NCBI GenBank assembly: GCA_963781065.1
Contig: CAWAET010000005.1
Coordinates: 1-64,000, forward strand
DNA from: CALZJC01 sp963781065
Lineage (GTDB): Bacteria; Acidobacteriota; Thermoanaerobaculia; Multivoradales; JAHEKO01
Reading direction: 5' to 3'
Length of the DNA: 64,000 bases
Position 1 is the first letter of the stretch; each line of letters starts with the position of its first letter. Both the position numbers and the translations under genes were made by a program. Below, in pieces: positions 45,947-54,500 of the stretch. The notes below the pieces were generated by a model. The model was given only the letters and a program-made list of their open reading frames with translations, was not told the origin of the DNA and made no database searches.

Positions 45947-45962
45947 CCACCCCCAGGGGTGG
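45947..45962. promoter_or_regulatory. 16-bp palindromic operator candidate (giant cytochrome)
   Basis: CCACCC-CCAG-GGGTGG is a perfect inverted repeat 130 bp upstream of the 33-haem gene start and 121 bp upstream of the divergent OsmC-family gene. Confidence 0.55.
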
Positions 45963-46032
45963 TCCGCTGCGCTCCTCATCGCCGCAAGGCCACCTTTCTT
46001 CGCCTCTCGGCGGCGGATATGCCGCCCATGCC

Positions 46033-46048
46033 CACCCGTATGGGGGTT
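46033..46048. promoter_or_regulatory. 16-bp palindrome-like site (OsmC side)
   Basis: CCACCC-GTAT-GGGGGT keeps one full half-site and a partly matching second half. It lies 35 bp before the OsmC-family start, 86 bp from the site at 45947. Confidence 0.4.
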
Positions 46049-46082
46049 CCCCCGAACCGCCCGGTTCACTAGATTCTCGTTC

Positions 46083-46496
46083 ATGAAGATGAACATCCGT
46101 TTCCCCGGCGGCGTTGCCGTCGACGCCGAGTTCGGACCGCATCTGCTGCGCACGGACCAGAAGGCCGAGCACGGCGGCGCGGGCTCGGCGCCGCCACCGT
46201 TCGACCTGTTCCTGGCCTCGATCGGCACCTGCGCCGGCTTCTACGCGCTGCGCTTCTGTCAGCAGCGCGGCATCGACACCGCCGGCCTCAGCATGACCCT
46301 GGAGGCGGTGCGCGACGAGGGCGCGAAGCGGCTCGGGAGCATTCGGATCGTGGTCGACCCGCCCGCCGGCTTCCCCGAGAAGTACCACCGACCCCTGCTT
46401 CGGTCGATCGACCAGTGCTCGGTGAAGCAGCACATCCTGGCGCCCCCCGAGTTCGAGGTGCGCATCGGGCCCGCCGCCGGCGCCGCTGATTCGTAG
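46083..46496 (+). CDS. OsmC/YhfA-family thiol protein
   Basis: This is a 137-residue OsmC-fold protein (MKMNIRFPGGVAVDAEFGPH). It has Cys-50 and Cys-59 in FLASIGTCAGFYALRFC on the central helix and Cys-112 in RSIDQCSVKQHI. A spacing of 50 to 60 residues between helix Cys and C-terminal Cys is that of OsmC/Ohr thiol peroxidases, though the YhfA branch may act otherwise. The start is ATG 46083. It is divergent from the giant cytochrome gene across 265 bp holding two operator-like sites. A link to thiol or sulfur redox stress is plausible by family. Confidence 0.75.
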   Translation: MKMNIRFPGGVAVDAEFGPHLLRTDQKAEHGGAGSAPPPFDLFLASIGTCAGFYALRFCQQRGIDTAGLSMTLEAVRDEGAKRLGSIRIVVDPPAGFPEKYHRPLLRSIDQCSVKQHILAPPEFEVRIGPAAGAADS

Positions 46497-46516
46497 CCAG
46501 CAGGTCAGGCCTGCGA

Positions 46517-48163
46517 ATGCCGCCCGCACGCCCACCCCGTCTCCCGGCGCTGATTCTCACCGGAGCTTCCGGCATCGTCGGACGCAGCTTCCTCGAGGCC
46601 GCTCGCGACCAGTACCGGATCTTCGCGATCGCCCGACGGGCCCAGAGCCAGGCCGGAGTGGCGAACCACCCCAACATCGAGTGGATCCAGGTCGACATCG
46701 AGAACGCCGCCGCGCTCGCCCAGGTGACCGCTCAGATCGAGCGCCTGGGCGGCGCCGACTATCTGCTCCACCTGGCCGCCTACTACGACTTCGAGAACCG
46801 GGACCGGCCCGAGTTTCAAAGCACCAACGTGGACGGCACGCGCAATGTCCTGGCGCAGGCCAAGGCGCTGGCGATCCAGCGCTTCGTCTTCGCGAGCTCG
46901 GTTGCGGCGTGCCGGTTCCCCGAGGCGGGCCGGGGGGTCACCGAGGACAGCCCGCCGGACGCCGACTTTCCCTACGCTCGCAGCAAGAAGGTCGGCGAAG
47001 AGATGGTGCGGGAGCATTCGCGGGACTTTCCCTGCGCGATCGTTCGCCTGGCCGCGGTCTTCAGCGACGTGTGCGAGTACGCGCCGCTTTACGTGTTTCT
47101 CACTACCTGGCTGTCCAGGCGCTGGAACGCCAGGATCATCGGCGGCAAGGGGCTCTCGGCGGTGCCCTACATTCACGCGCAAGACGTCAATCGCCTCTTC
47201 ATGACCATCTTCGAGCAGACCGCCCGTCTGCCGCGCTTCGGCGTCTATCTGGCAAGCCCGGACGGCGCGACGTCGCAGATCGAGCTCTTCGAGCTCGCCA
47301 CCCGCTTCCACTTCGGAGACAGCGCGTCGCCGATCTTCATACCGAGGCTGCTGGCGTGGCCCGGCATGATCGCTCGCGACTGGGGGACCCGGCTGATCGG
47401 TCGTCGGGCATTCGAGCGCACCTGGATGCTCGAGTATCTCGATCGGCAGCTGACGATCGACGCATCCAGGACCCGCCGCGAGCTGGGCTGGTCGCCCCGA
47501 CCCCGATTCCATATCCTCCGCCGGCTCCTGTTCCTGATCGAGAAGATGACCAGCGACCGGCATGAGTGGTTCCGGCGCAACGAGCAAGCGATGAAGCGAC
47601 CGCCCGAGCGACCGGCTCTGGTGATCCACGACGCGATGCTCGCGGCCCGCGAGGCGATCGTCGACGCCATCACGGCCTATCTGCAGTCGCCGGACCGCGA
47701 GGATCGGTTCCCCCACTACTCGGAGATGCCCTATGCGGAGCTTCGGTGGTACTCGGGCATCATCTACGATCTGCTGGCGGCGGCGGTCCGGACCGCCGAT
47801 CGCACTCTGCTGCTCGGTTACGTGCACATGCTGGCGCAGAAGCGCCTGGAGAGCGGATTCCCGGAGTCCGAGGTCTGCGAGGCGCTGCTCGCGGTGAGCG
47901 AGATCACTGTCGAGCAGCTTTTCTACAGGCCCGAGCTGTCAGGCTTCGTACAGCAGGTGCGCGACTCGATCGCGCTCTCCACCGCGCTGGCGATCGACGG
48001 CATCCAGGACGCATGGGAACAGGTCGACAGTGGCGATCACCCGGGAACCGAGGAACCGAGCCAAGAGGCCGAGCTCGAGGCGATCGTCGCGAGACTCGGC
48101 GCTTTCTATCGATCGAGCGCCGCGCGGCCGGCGGCAGGGGCCCGCAAGCGGAGCAAACATTAG
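46517..48163 (+). CDS. Extended SDR (NAD-dependent epimerase-like) with C-terminal helical domain
   Basis: This 548-residue protein has a Rossmann N-terminal half: nucleotide site LTGASGIVGRSFLEAA, VDGTRNVLAQAKAL, VFASSVAACRFPEAG and the catalytic pair in FPYARSKKVGEEM (Tyr-x-x-x-Lys). From about residue 350 it continues in an alpha-helical domain (LVIHDAMLAAREAIVDAITA, LLLGYVHMLAQKRLESGFPE, SEVCEALLAVSEITVEQLFY). That domain resembles the four-helix sensory or RsbRD-like modules more than any SDR extension. The fusion is uncommon. The substrate is unknown; a role in stress-linked signalling or sugar metabolism is a guess. Confidence 0.65.
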   Translation: MPPARPPRLPALILTGASGIVGRSFLEAARDQYRIFAIARRAQSQAGVANHPNIEWIQVDIENAAALAQVTAQIERLGGADYLLHLAAYYDFENRDRPEFQSTNVDGTRNVLAQAKALAIQRFVFASSVAACRFPEAGRGVTEDSPPDADFPYARSKKVGEEMVREHSRDFPCAIVRLAAVFSDVCEYAPLYVFLTTWLSRRWNARIIGGKGLSAVPYIHAQDVNRLFMTIFEQTARLPRFGVYLASPDGATSQIELFELATRFHFGDSASPIFIPRLLAWPGMIARDWGTRLIGRRAFERTWMLEYLDRQLTIDASRTRRELGWSPRPRFHILRRLLFLIEKMTSDRHEWFRRNEQAMKRPPERPALVIHDAMLAAREAIVDAITAYLQSPDREDRFPHYSEMPYAELRWYSGIIYDLLAAAVRTADRTLLLGYVHMLAQKRLESGFPESEVCEALLAVSEITVEQLFYRPELSGFVQQVRDSIALSTALAIDGIQDAWEQVDSGDHPGTEEPSQEAELEAIVARLGAFYRSSAARPAAGARKRSKH

Positions 48164-48165
48164 CG

Positions 48166-48606
48166 ATGACTAGACGGCACGAGCGCCCGAGGAGCGCGCG
48201 CTTCACGCCGCCCTCAGGCCGGTTTCTGGGCGACCCGCGCGCCATCGAGCGTCTGCTGATTGGGCTGATCGCCTTGCACAGCCTCGCGGTCGGCGCGTTC
48301 CTGCTCGGCTTCACCGACTGGTCGGTGGCCTTCGGTGGTTGGGGCCGGGCCCAGCCCCGGTTCTTCGCCCAGCAGGCGGGTGCGTTTCACTTCGTCGTGG
48401 CGCTCGGCTACCTGTACGAGCATTTCCGCTATGGCGGCATCGGTCTGCTGGTTCTGGCCAAGTCGATCGCCTTCGTCTTTCTTGCCGCGACTACTTTGGC
48501 CGCGGAGGAGCTCGTCTGGACGGTCCCGCTGTCGGCTCTCGGCGACGGCCTGATGGCGATCGCGGCGGTCGCCGTCCACCGGTGGGCGCGGCGCAGCGAG
48601 GATTGA
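48166..48606 (+). CDS. Four-helix membrane protein of unknown function
   Basis: This 146-residue protein has four predicted membrane helices (LLIGLIALHSLAVGAFLLGF, FHFVVALGYLYEHFRYG, IGLLVLAKSIAFVFLAATTL, WTVPLSALGDGLMAIAAVAV). A Q-Q-A-G-A-F-H motif in the second resembles small DUF families predicted in quinone- or haem-linked membranes, but I cannot name it. It starts two bases after the preceding SDR gene and is likely co-transcribed. Confidence 0.55.
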   Translation: MTRRHERPRSARFTPPSGRFLGDPRAIERLLIGLIALHSLAVGAFLLGFTDWSVAFGGWGRAQPRFFAQQAGAFHFVVALGYLYEHFRYGGIGLLVLAKSIAFVFLAATTLAAEELVWTVPLSALGDGLMAIAAVAVHRWARRSED

Positions 48607-48665
48607 AGCGCGCCCTCGACCTGAAACGCGGCCCAGAGCACTCGCTGAAGTACTCTTGAAGCCGC

Positions 48666-49922
48666 ATGCCGCCTCGAGCTCTCGCCTCAGGCAAGCCACG
48701 CCATCGCGCGGCGATGGTCTTCATCCTCATCACGCTGTTCATCGACGTTCTCGGGATCGGGGTCGTCATCCCGGTGCTGCCCGAGCTGATCAAGCAGCTG
48801 GCCGGCGGCACCACGGCGGCCGCCGGGCGCTACGTCGGAGTGATCGCCGCCTCCTACGCGACGATGCAGTTCTTCTTCGCGCCCGTCCTGGGTGGACTGT
48901 CCGACCGCTTCGGGCGCCGGCCGGTCCTGCTGGTCTCGCTCTTCGGCCTGGGCATCGACTACCTGATCCAGGGGTTTGCCCCGACCCTCGCCTGGCTGTT
49001 TGCCGGGCGGATCCTCGCCGGCATCATGGGAGCGAGCTTCACCACCGCCAACGCCTACATCGCCGACGTCAGCAAGCCCACCGACCGGGCGCGCAACTAC
49101 GGCCTCATCGGGGTCGTCTTCGGCCTCGGGTTCATTGTCGGGCCGGCCCTGGGCGGTGTGCTGGGCGGTGTCCACCTGCGGCTGCCGTTCTTCGTCGCCG
49201 CGGGTCTGGCCCTGGTCAACTGGCTCTACGGCTTCTTCATACTGCCGGAGTCGCTGGCGAGCGAGCACCGCTCGCCGTTCGCCTGGCGCAAGGCGAGCCC
49301 CTGGGGCTCGATCCGCCACCTCAAGGCCTATCCCCTGGTCGCCGGCCTGGCAGTGGTCTTTGTCTTCGTCGCCCTGGCCCAACGCGGCCTCGAGAACGTA
49401 TGGGTGCTCTACACCGGCCATCGCTACGGCTGGGACGAGCGCACCAACGGCCTGGCACTCGCCCTGGTCGGGGTGATGGCGGCGGTGGTCCAGGGGGGGC
49501 TGGTGCGGCCGGCCATCGCCCGGTTCGGCGAGCGCAACTGCATCCGCTTCGGGCTGGGGCTGTCGACCCTGGCGTTTCTCGGCTACGGCCTGGCCAGCAA
49601 AGGCTGGATGGTGTTGGTGATCATCGTCGTCGGCTCCTTCGCCGGCCTCGCCAGCCCGGCGATCCAGAGCATGGTGGCCGGCGCGGTGAGCCCGTCGGAC
49701 CAGGGCAAGGTCCAGGGCGCCCTGACCTCGCTGCAGAGCCTGACCTCGATCGTCGCGCCGCTGGTCTTCACCGCCGGGCTGTTCAGCTACTTCACTTCGG
49801 AGAGGGCCGCCTGGCACATACCGGGGGCGCCCTTCCTGCTCGGCTCGGCGCTCTGCTTCGCCGGTCTGGTCGCCGTGGTGCGGCTGTTTCGGCGGGTGCC
49901 GGCCGTCGAGGCCGGCAGCTGA
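48666..49922 (+). CDS. MFS transporter, TetA-like drug:H+ antiporter family
   Basis: This 418-residue protein has 12 predicted helices and the TetA-type signatures. These are FIDVLGIGVVIPVLPELIKQ at the first helix, the motif-A loop GGLSDRFGRRPVLL, FAGRILAGIMGASFTTANAY and FGLGFIVGPALGGVLGG in helix 5. TetA(P)-type and many uncharacterised exporters share this layout, so tetracycline resistance should not be assumed. It stands alone, 60 bp after the small membrane protein, and is convergent with the nickel-type permease. Confidence 0.8.
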   Translation: MPPRALASGKPRHRAAMVFILITLFIDVLGIGVVIPVLPELIKQLAGGTTAAAGRYVGVIAASYATMQFFFAPVLGGLSDRFGRRPVLLVSLFGLGIDYLIQGFAPTLAWLFAGRILAGIMGASFTTANAYIADVSKPTDRARNYGLIGVVFGLGFIVGPALGGVLGGVHLRLPFFVAAGLALVNWLYGFFILPESLASEHRSPFAWRKASPWGSIRHLKAYPLVAGLAVVFVFVALAQRGLENVWVLYTGHRYGWDERTNGLALALVGVMAAVVQGGLVRPAIARFGERNCIRFGLGLSTLAFLGYGLASKGWMVLVIIVVGSFAGLASPAIQSMVAGAVSPSDQGKVQGALTSLQSLTSIVAPLVFTAGLFSYFTSERAAWHIPGAPFLLGSALCFAGLVAVVRLFRRVPAVEAGS

Positions 49923-49958
49923 CGGCCGGCGGCTGACGGCTGACGGCTGACGATTCGG

Positions 49959-50669
49959 CTATAGCCCGAGCCAGATCGCCACACCGCAGGCCATCACGGT
50001 GAGGCCGGCGAGGGTGTGGGCGTGGCGGGTCGCGAAGCGGAGGTCGAAGCGGGCCAGCCCCAGGCAGCCCGCCACGACCGCCGTTACCATGGCGGCGAGC
50101 GTCGCCAGGCCGAAGACCCCCGCGACCAACGCCACGCCCACCCCGGAGGCGCGCGCCGCCGGCGCCATCAGCAGCGGGATCAGCGCCTCGCAGGGGCCGA
50201 GCACCAGGGCGACGAAGAGCACCCAGGGCGTCACCCGGCGGCCGGCCGCCGCGTCGTGCGGATGGGCGTGCGCGGCGTGGTGGGTGTGCCGGTGGTCGTG
50301 CACCGTGCCGTCGGCGTGGGTGTGCCAGTGGCTGTGGGGCCGGTTGCGCATCGCCTGGCGGATGCCCCAGGCGGTGTAGGCGACGCCGAAGCCGAGCAGC
50401 AGCCAGGCGGCCAGGTCGCCGCGCGCCGACTCGAGCACCGCCATGCCGCCCAGGGTCCAGCCCAGGGCGATCCCGAGACCGCCGACCACGAGCGAGCCCA
50501 GCACGTGCCCGGTGCCGCAGAGCAGGGTGATCCGCACGGTCTTGCCCAGCGGCCAGCGCCGCGCCTTGGCCAGGGCGATGAACGGCAGGTAGTGGTCGGG
50601 GCCGGCCAGGGCGTGGATCAGCCCGACCGAGGCGGCGGTCGCCAGCAGCAGGCTGAGCTCGCGTTCCAT
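49959..50669 (-). CDS. Ni/Co-type permease (UreH/HupE/TauE-like) with His-rich loop
   Basis: This 236-residue membrane protein has about six helices (TAASVGLIHALAGPDHYLPF, CGTGHVLGSLVVGGLGIALG, VLFVALVLGPCEALIPLLMA). It also has a cytosolic loop with more than ten His residues (HSHWHTHADGTVHDHRHTHH). The H-A-L-A-G-P-D-H signature in the first helix and G-T-G-H in the second match the nickel-transporting UreH/NicO group. It lies immediately downstream of hypB and hypA on the same strand, so it very likely supplies nickel for hydrogenase. The frame is intact. Confidence 0.8.
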   Translation of the reverse strand: MERELSLLLATAASVGLIHALAGPDHYLPFIALAKARRWPLGKTVRITLLCGTGHVLGSLVVGGLGIALGWTLGGMAVLESARGDLAAWLLLGFGVAYTAWGIRQAMRNRPHSHWHTHADGTVHDHRHTHHAAHAHPHDAAAGRRVTPWVLFVALVLGPCEALIPLLMAPAARASGVGVALVAGVFGLATLAAMVTAVVAGCLGLARFDLRFATRHAHTLAGLTVMACGVAIWLGL

Positions 50670-50738
50670 CTCGCTTTCGCCTCCAGGAAAGGTCCCCGCC
50701 GGACAGAGAAGAGCCCGCCGCCGGTCGCCAGGGGCCGC

Positions 50739-51476
50739 TCAGCCGCTAGGAGCGGCGACCCGGCCCGCGGCCGCGCCCCTGCCGGCCGCCTCCCGCCCTC
50801 CGAGCTCCTCCAGCCACCCGAGCCACTCGTCGATTCCCTCGCCGGTCGTCGCCGAGGTTCGGATCATCCGCGGCTCGGGCATGGTGCGCGCCAGGGCGTC
50901 CTCGATCGCCGCGACCTCGACTCCCGGCAGATGGGGCAGCAGGTCGACCTTGGTCAGCAGCACCAGGTCGGCCTTGTGGAACATCACCGGGTACTTGAGC
51001 GGCTTGTCCTCGCCCTCGGTCACCGCCAGGGCGACGACGTTGGCCCGCTGGCCGAGGTCGTAGATCGCCGGGCAGACCAGGTTGCCGACGTTCTCGATGA
51101 ACAGCCAGCGCGCCTCCTGCCAGGCCAGCTCGTGCAGCGCCTCGTGCACCAGCCGGGCGTCGAGGTGGCAGGCCGAGCCGGTGGTGATGGAGCGCGACGC
51201 GATGCCGGCCCTCTCCAGGCGGGCGGCGTCCCGGTCGGTGGCCAGGTCGCCCGACATCGCCGCCAGCTTGTGGCGGCCGCCCAGCGCCGCGGCCGTCGCC
51301 TCGAGCAGCGCCGTCTTGCCCGAGCCCGGCGAGCCCATCAGGTTGATCGCCGCCACGCCGGCGCCGGCGAAGTGACTCCGGTTGTGCGCGGCCGTGCGGT
51401 CGTTGCCGGCCAGCAGGCTCTCCCGCACCTCCACCGGAACCACCTCGGGGTCGCCGCAGCCACAGGTCTCACACAT
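50739..51476 (-). CDS. hypB: Nickel-insertion GTPase HypB
   Basis: HypB is the SIMIBI GTPase that drives nickel delivery to hydrogenase with HypA. The N-terminal metal site is MCETCGCGD. Walker A is GSPGSGKT, followed by SGDLATDRDAARLERAG, the intersubunit metal site Cys-His in TTGSACHLDARLVHEAL, IENVGNLVCPAIYDLG, and the guanine site LLTKVDLLPHL. It lacks the long His-rich stretch of some homologues, but the adjacent permease has one. The gene overlaps hypA by eight bases. 245 residues is normal. Confidence 0.95.
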   Translation of the reverse strand: MCETCGCGDPEVVPVEVRESLLAGNDRTAAHNRSHFAGAGVAAINLMGSPGSGKTALLEATAAALGGRHKLAAMSGDLATDRDAARLERAGIASRSITTGSACHLDARLVHEALHELAWQEARWLFIENVGNLVCPAIYDLGQRANVVALAVTEGEDKPLKYPVMFHKADLVLLTKVDLLPHLPGVEVAAIEDALARTMPEPRMIRTSATTGEGIDEWLGWLEELGGREAAGRGAAAGRVAAPSG

Positions 51477-51817
51477 CGGGCACCTCCATCTCGATCCGTT
51501 CGAGGACGATCTCGTCGCCCGCGGTCAGCCGCAACGGGCCGCCGCAGTCGCCACAGCGTAGCGCACCACCCCCCCGCAAGCTCGGTGCCGCAGGCGGGAC
51601 AGCCCCAGCGAACCGGCACCGGCACGATCTCGAGCTCGGCGCCGGCACAGATCGAGCGGTCGGTGAAGGTCTCGTAGGCCGAGCGCAGCAACGCGATCTC
51701 GACACCCGACATCTCACCGATCTGCAGCCGCAGCCGGTGCACCGTCGTGGCGCCGTGCGCCGCCGCCTCGCGCTCGACCCGGTCGAGCAGCGACTGGACC
51801 AGGGAGTATTCGTGCAC
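51469..51817 (-). CDS. hypA: Nickel metallochaperone HypA, frameshifted
   Basis: HypA delivers nickel to the hydrogenase large subunit. The start is GTG 51817, giving MHEYSLVQSLLDRVEREAAA with the N-terminal nickel-binding His-2. The zinc site is CPACGTEL followed by LRCGDCGGPL. The frame breaks in a seven-base G run (51569-51575 on the + strand) between these Cys pairs. One G too many explains it, so this case could be a simple homopolymer error, unlike most indels in the window. Corrected length is about 115 residues, and the end overlaps hypB. Confidence 0.85.
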
Positions 51818-51833
51818 CCGCGATCCTTTCAGC

Positions 51834-52157
51834 CTACCGGTACACCGGCGGGCTGGCGGCCTGGATCCGTTCGACGACGGCCAGGGTCGCGGCCCGCGCC
51901 TTGTCCAGCTGGCCATTGAGCACGAAGGCAGAGATGTCCATCCGGGTGTCGACGCAGTTCTCGGCGCTCGAGAACACCACGCAGTGGCGGCATCGTTTCG
52001 TGTCGCCGCCCGCATCCTCGCCCGCCATCTCGCACAGCGCGCTCAACTCGTTGAGCTCGGTGACGACGGCAATGGCGTCGCGGCGGCCGATCGAGTCGAG
52101 GATCCGGTGCCAGTGCCGGATCGACCGCCGCTGCGCCTGGTCCCACCGTCCGGCCAA
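51834..52157 (-). CDS. Small Cys-containing hypothetical protein
   Basis: This is a 107-residue helical protein (DAIAVVTELNELSALCEMAG) with a short Cys/His group (DTKRCRHCVVFSSAENCVDT). The R-C-R-H-C element could bind metal. It lies between hypA and a universal stress gene on the same strand with short gaps, so it may belong to the nickel/hydrogenase accessory operon. No family is recognised. The ATG at 52157 lacks a strong ribosome site. Confidence 0.5.
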   Translation of the reverse strand: MAGRWDQAQRRSIRHWHRILDSIGRRDAIAVVTELNELSALCEMAGEDAGGDTKRCRHCVVFSSAENCVDTRMDISAFVLNGQLDKARAATLAVVERIQAASPPVYR

Positions 52158-52178
52158 ACCGTCCTCCGTTTCTCCGCC

Positions 52179-53069
52179 TCAGTTCACCGACCGCTCCGGC
52201 CGCCAGCCCTCGGGCACGAACCAGACCGGGCAGGGGCTCTCCTGCAGGACCTCCACCGTCGAGGTGCCGAACAGCAGCCGGCGCAGCGGCCCCTTGCGGT
52301 GGGCCGCGAGAAGCACGAAGAGAGCATCTTCACGGGCGGCCGCCCCGACGATGGCCGCAGAGGGCGAGCCGACCTCGACGATCGCCCGCGCCCGATCCTC
52401 CTTGCCCGGCGGGATCAGGGCCGCCAGCCGCTGCTGCGCCTCCTGTCTGGCAGTCTCCGAGATGCCCTCGGGAAGGACGTGCAGCAGCAGCAGATGGTGC
52501 GGCATCCAGTCCGACAGCTCGAAGGCGAAGCCGACCTGGGCCGCGCTGCGGCTCGAGAAGTCGACCGGCAGCAGTACCTCCCAGGCCGCCGGCGGATCGG
52601 GGCGCGGCTTGAACCAGGCCTCCGGGCCCTGGCACTTCTCACCGGTGGTCATCACCGTGCACGGCGCCTTGAAGATCACCTTCTCGGTGAGCGAGCGGTG
52701 GGCCGGCGTGCTCCAGCCGTGGCTACCCATGACGATGAGATCGGCCGGCAGCAGCTTGGCCACCTCGAGCACCGCCATGTCGAGCGGCGCCCGGGTCACC
52801 CGGGCCTCGTACTCGATGTCGTCGGGCAGCTTGGCGAAGAGCTTCTCCAGACGTTCCGGGATCTCACCTTCCTTCTTCTGCTCGCGCTCGCCGGTCTCTT
52901 CCGAGACCATCCAGTTGACCGACAGATAGCCCGGCGGCCGCACCCCGAGATTGTGGTGGAGGACCAGCTTGGCGCCTACCCGCCGGCAGATCTCCGCCGC
53001 CAGCTGCACGGTCTGCTCGCTGACCGAGGTGAAGTCGACAGGACAGAGAATGGTGCGAATCCCCTCCAT
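52179..53069 (-). CDS. Tandem-domain universal stress protein
   Basis: This 296-residue protein has two UspA domains. The first (ILCPVDFTSVSEQTVQLAAE ... ADLIVMGSHGWSTPAHRSLT) retains a G-S-H-G segment like the ATP-binding G-x2-G-x9-G-S/T site, followed by PCTVMTT. The second (EVLLPVDFSSRSAAQVGFAF ... PCPVWFVPEG) lacks most of that glycine pattern and is probably not nucleotide-binding. Tandem Usp proteins are common beside anaerobic redox genes. It ends close to the PLP-enzyme gene start, with only three bases between. Confidence 0.85.
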   Translation of the reverse strand: MEGIRTILCPVDFTSVSEQTVQLAAEICRRVGAKLVLHHNLGVRPPGYLSVNWMVSEETGEREQKKEGEIPERLEKLFAKLPDDIEYEARVTRAPLDMAVLEVAKLLPADLIVMGSHGWSTPAHRSLTEKVIFKAPCTVMTTGEKCQGPEAWFKPRPDPPAAWEVLLPVDFSSRSAAQVGFAFELSDWMPHHLLLLHVLPEGISETARQEAQQRLAALIPPGKEDRARAIVEVGSPSAAIVGAAAREDALFVLLAAHRKGPLRRLLFGTSTVEVLQESPCPVWFVPEGWRPERSVN

Positions 53070-53072
53070 GAA

Positions 53073-54380
53073 TCAAACCTCCTTGCCCGCCAGGGGCGCC
53101 GCCGACGCCGCCGGCTCGCCGATGCGGGCCAGGGCTTGGTCGAGGTCGGCAATCAGATCGTCAGGGTGCTCGATGCCGACCGACAGCCGCACCAGGGCCG
53201 GCGTGATGCCGATCGCCCGCTGCTCGTCCACCGGCACATCGGCGTGGGTCATGGTGGCCGGGTGCTCGATCAGCGACTCGGTGCCGCCGAGGCTGACCGC
53301 CAGCTTGATCAGATGCACCGAGTTCAAGAAGCGAAAGGCCTCGGCCTCACCGGCCTCGGCGAGCTCGAACGAGATCAGCGCCCCCGGGCCGCTGCACTGG
53401 CGGTCGTAGATCTGCCGCTGCGGCCCATCTTCCAGCAGGCCCGGAAACCGCACCCGGGCGACCCGGGGATGGCGGCTCAGCCACTCGGCGACCCGCTCGG
53501 CGTTCTTGCGCCCGCAGGTGATGCGCAGCTTGGCGGTCTCGAGCGAGCGCATCAGCAGCCAGGCCGAGTGGGGGTCGAGCATGCTGCCCAGGATCGTCCG
53601 GTGGACCTTGATCCGCGCGATCAGCTCCGCCGCGCCGAGCGCCGTGCCGGCGACCAGGTCGCTGTGGCCGCCGAGATACTTGGTGGCCGAGTAGAGCACC
53701 AGGTCGGCGCCGTGCCGGAGCGGCTGCTGGTAGATCGGCCCCAACAGGGTGTTGTCGACCGCGCACAGCGCGTCGTGGCGGTGGGCCACCTCCGCCATCG
53801 CCTCGATGTCGGTCAGAACCATGGTCGGGTTGGCCGGCGTCTCGAAGAAGATCATCTTGCACGGCGAGCCGTCATCGGCCAGCTGCCGGCAGAGCTCGTC
53901 GACGGTCGACGCCTCGGCGCCGGCGGGGAACTCGCGGGTCTTCATGCCCATGTCGGGCAGCAGGTGCTCGAGCAGGAAATCGGTGCCGCCGTAGACCGGC
54001 CGCGCAAACAGCACCGCCGCTCCCAGCGGCATCAGGGCCAGCAGCGAGGTCGAGATGGCGGCCATGCCCGAGGAGAAGACGGCGCTCGCCTCGGCGCCGT
54101 CCCACAGGTTGAGCCGCTCCTCGAGGATCTCCAGGTCGGGATTGTTGAGCCGGCTGTAGATCAGGCCCATCGGCAGCTTCGGGTCGCTCGGCGACAGGCC
54201 GTAGGCCTCGGCGAAAAAGCGCTTGCCCTCCTCGGCGCTGCGGAAGGCGAAGGTGGAGGTCTGGAAGATGGGCGGCTTCACCGCGCCCTCGGAGAGCTCG
54301 GGGCGGTAGCCCCAACTCATCATCAGCGACTCCGGCCGCGGCCGCCGTGGCGCACCGGGCCCCGATCCGTTCTCGGCCAT
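53073..54380 (-). CDS. Cys/Met-metabolism PLP enzyme (cystathionine gamma-synthase/lyase family)
   Basis: This 435-residue gamma-family PLP enzyme shows the family core: PPIFQTSTFAFRSAEEGKRF, YSRLNNPDLEILEERL, the phosphate loop FSSGMAAISTSLLAL, PVYGGTDFLLEH, ETPANPTMVLTDI, AVDNTLLGP with the PLP-contacting Asp, and the Schiff-base Lys in LYSATKYLGGHSD. C-terminal SLGGTESLIEHPATMTHADV is typical of synthase/lyase and methionine gamma-lyase types, which cannot be separated here. An operator-like palindrome lies 95 bp upstream. A link to sulfur metabolism with the nearby SQR-like and DsrC-like genes is possible. Confidence 0.85.
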   Translation of the reverse strand: MAENGSGPGAPRRPRPESLMMSWGYRPELSEGAVKPPIFQTSTFAFRSAEEGKRFFAEAYGLSPSDPKLPMGLIYSRLNNPDLEILEERLNLWDGAEASAVFSSGMAAISTSLLALMPLGAAVLFARPVYGGTDFLLEHLLPDMGMKTREFPAGAEASTVDELCRQLADDGSPCKMIFFETPANPTMVLTDIEAMAEVAHRHDALCAVDNTLLGPIYQQPLRHGADLVLYSATKYLGGHSDLVAGTALGAAELIARIKVHRTILGSMLDPHSAWLLMRSLETAKLRITCGRKNAERVAEWLSRHPRVARVRFPGLLEDGPQRQIYDRQCSGPGALISFELAEAGEAEAFRFLNSVHLIKLAVSLGGTESLIEHPATMTHADVPVDEQRAIGITPALVRLSVGIEHPDDLIADLDQALARIGEPAASAAPLAGKEV

Positions 54381-54474
54381 CTCGACCTCCGATACGGGGA
54401 TCGTCAGCAGGATCCCGCATCGAGTCTGTCGAGGCGGCTGCCGGTCCGCCAGAGTTGATCGGGTGGCGCACGGC

Positions 54475-54490
54475 CCACCCGCGAGGGTGG
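54475..54490. promoter_or_regulatory. 16-bp palindromic operator candidate (PLP enzyme)
   Basis: CCACCC-GCGA-GGGTGG is a perfect inverted repeat, identical in its N4 spacer to the site at 57495. It lies 95 bp before the PLP-enzyme start, in the gap after the GGDEF/EAL gene. A further GGGTGG half lies at 54461. Confidence 0.55.
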
Positions 54491-54500
54491 CCGCACCGGA

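Noticed and set aside
49922..49958. Short GGCTGAC direct repeats after the MFS gene as a regulatory array
   Set aside because: Only about three units in a 36-bp convergent gap, most likely chance or slippage.
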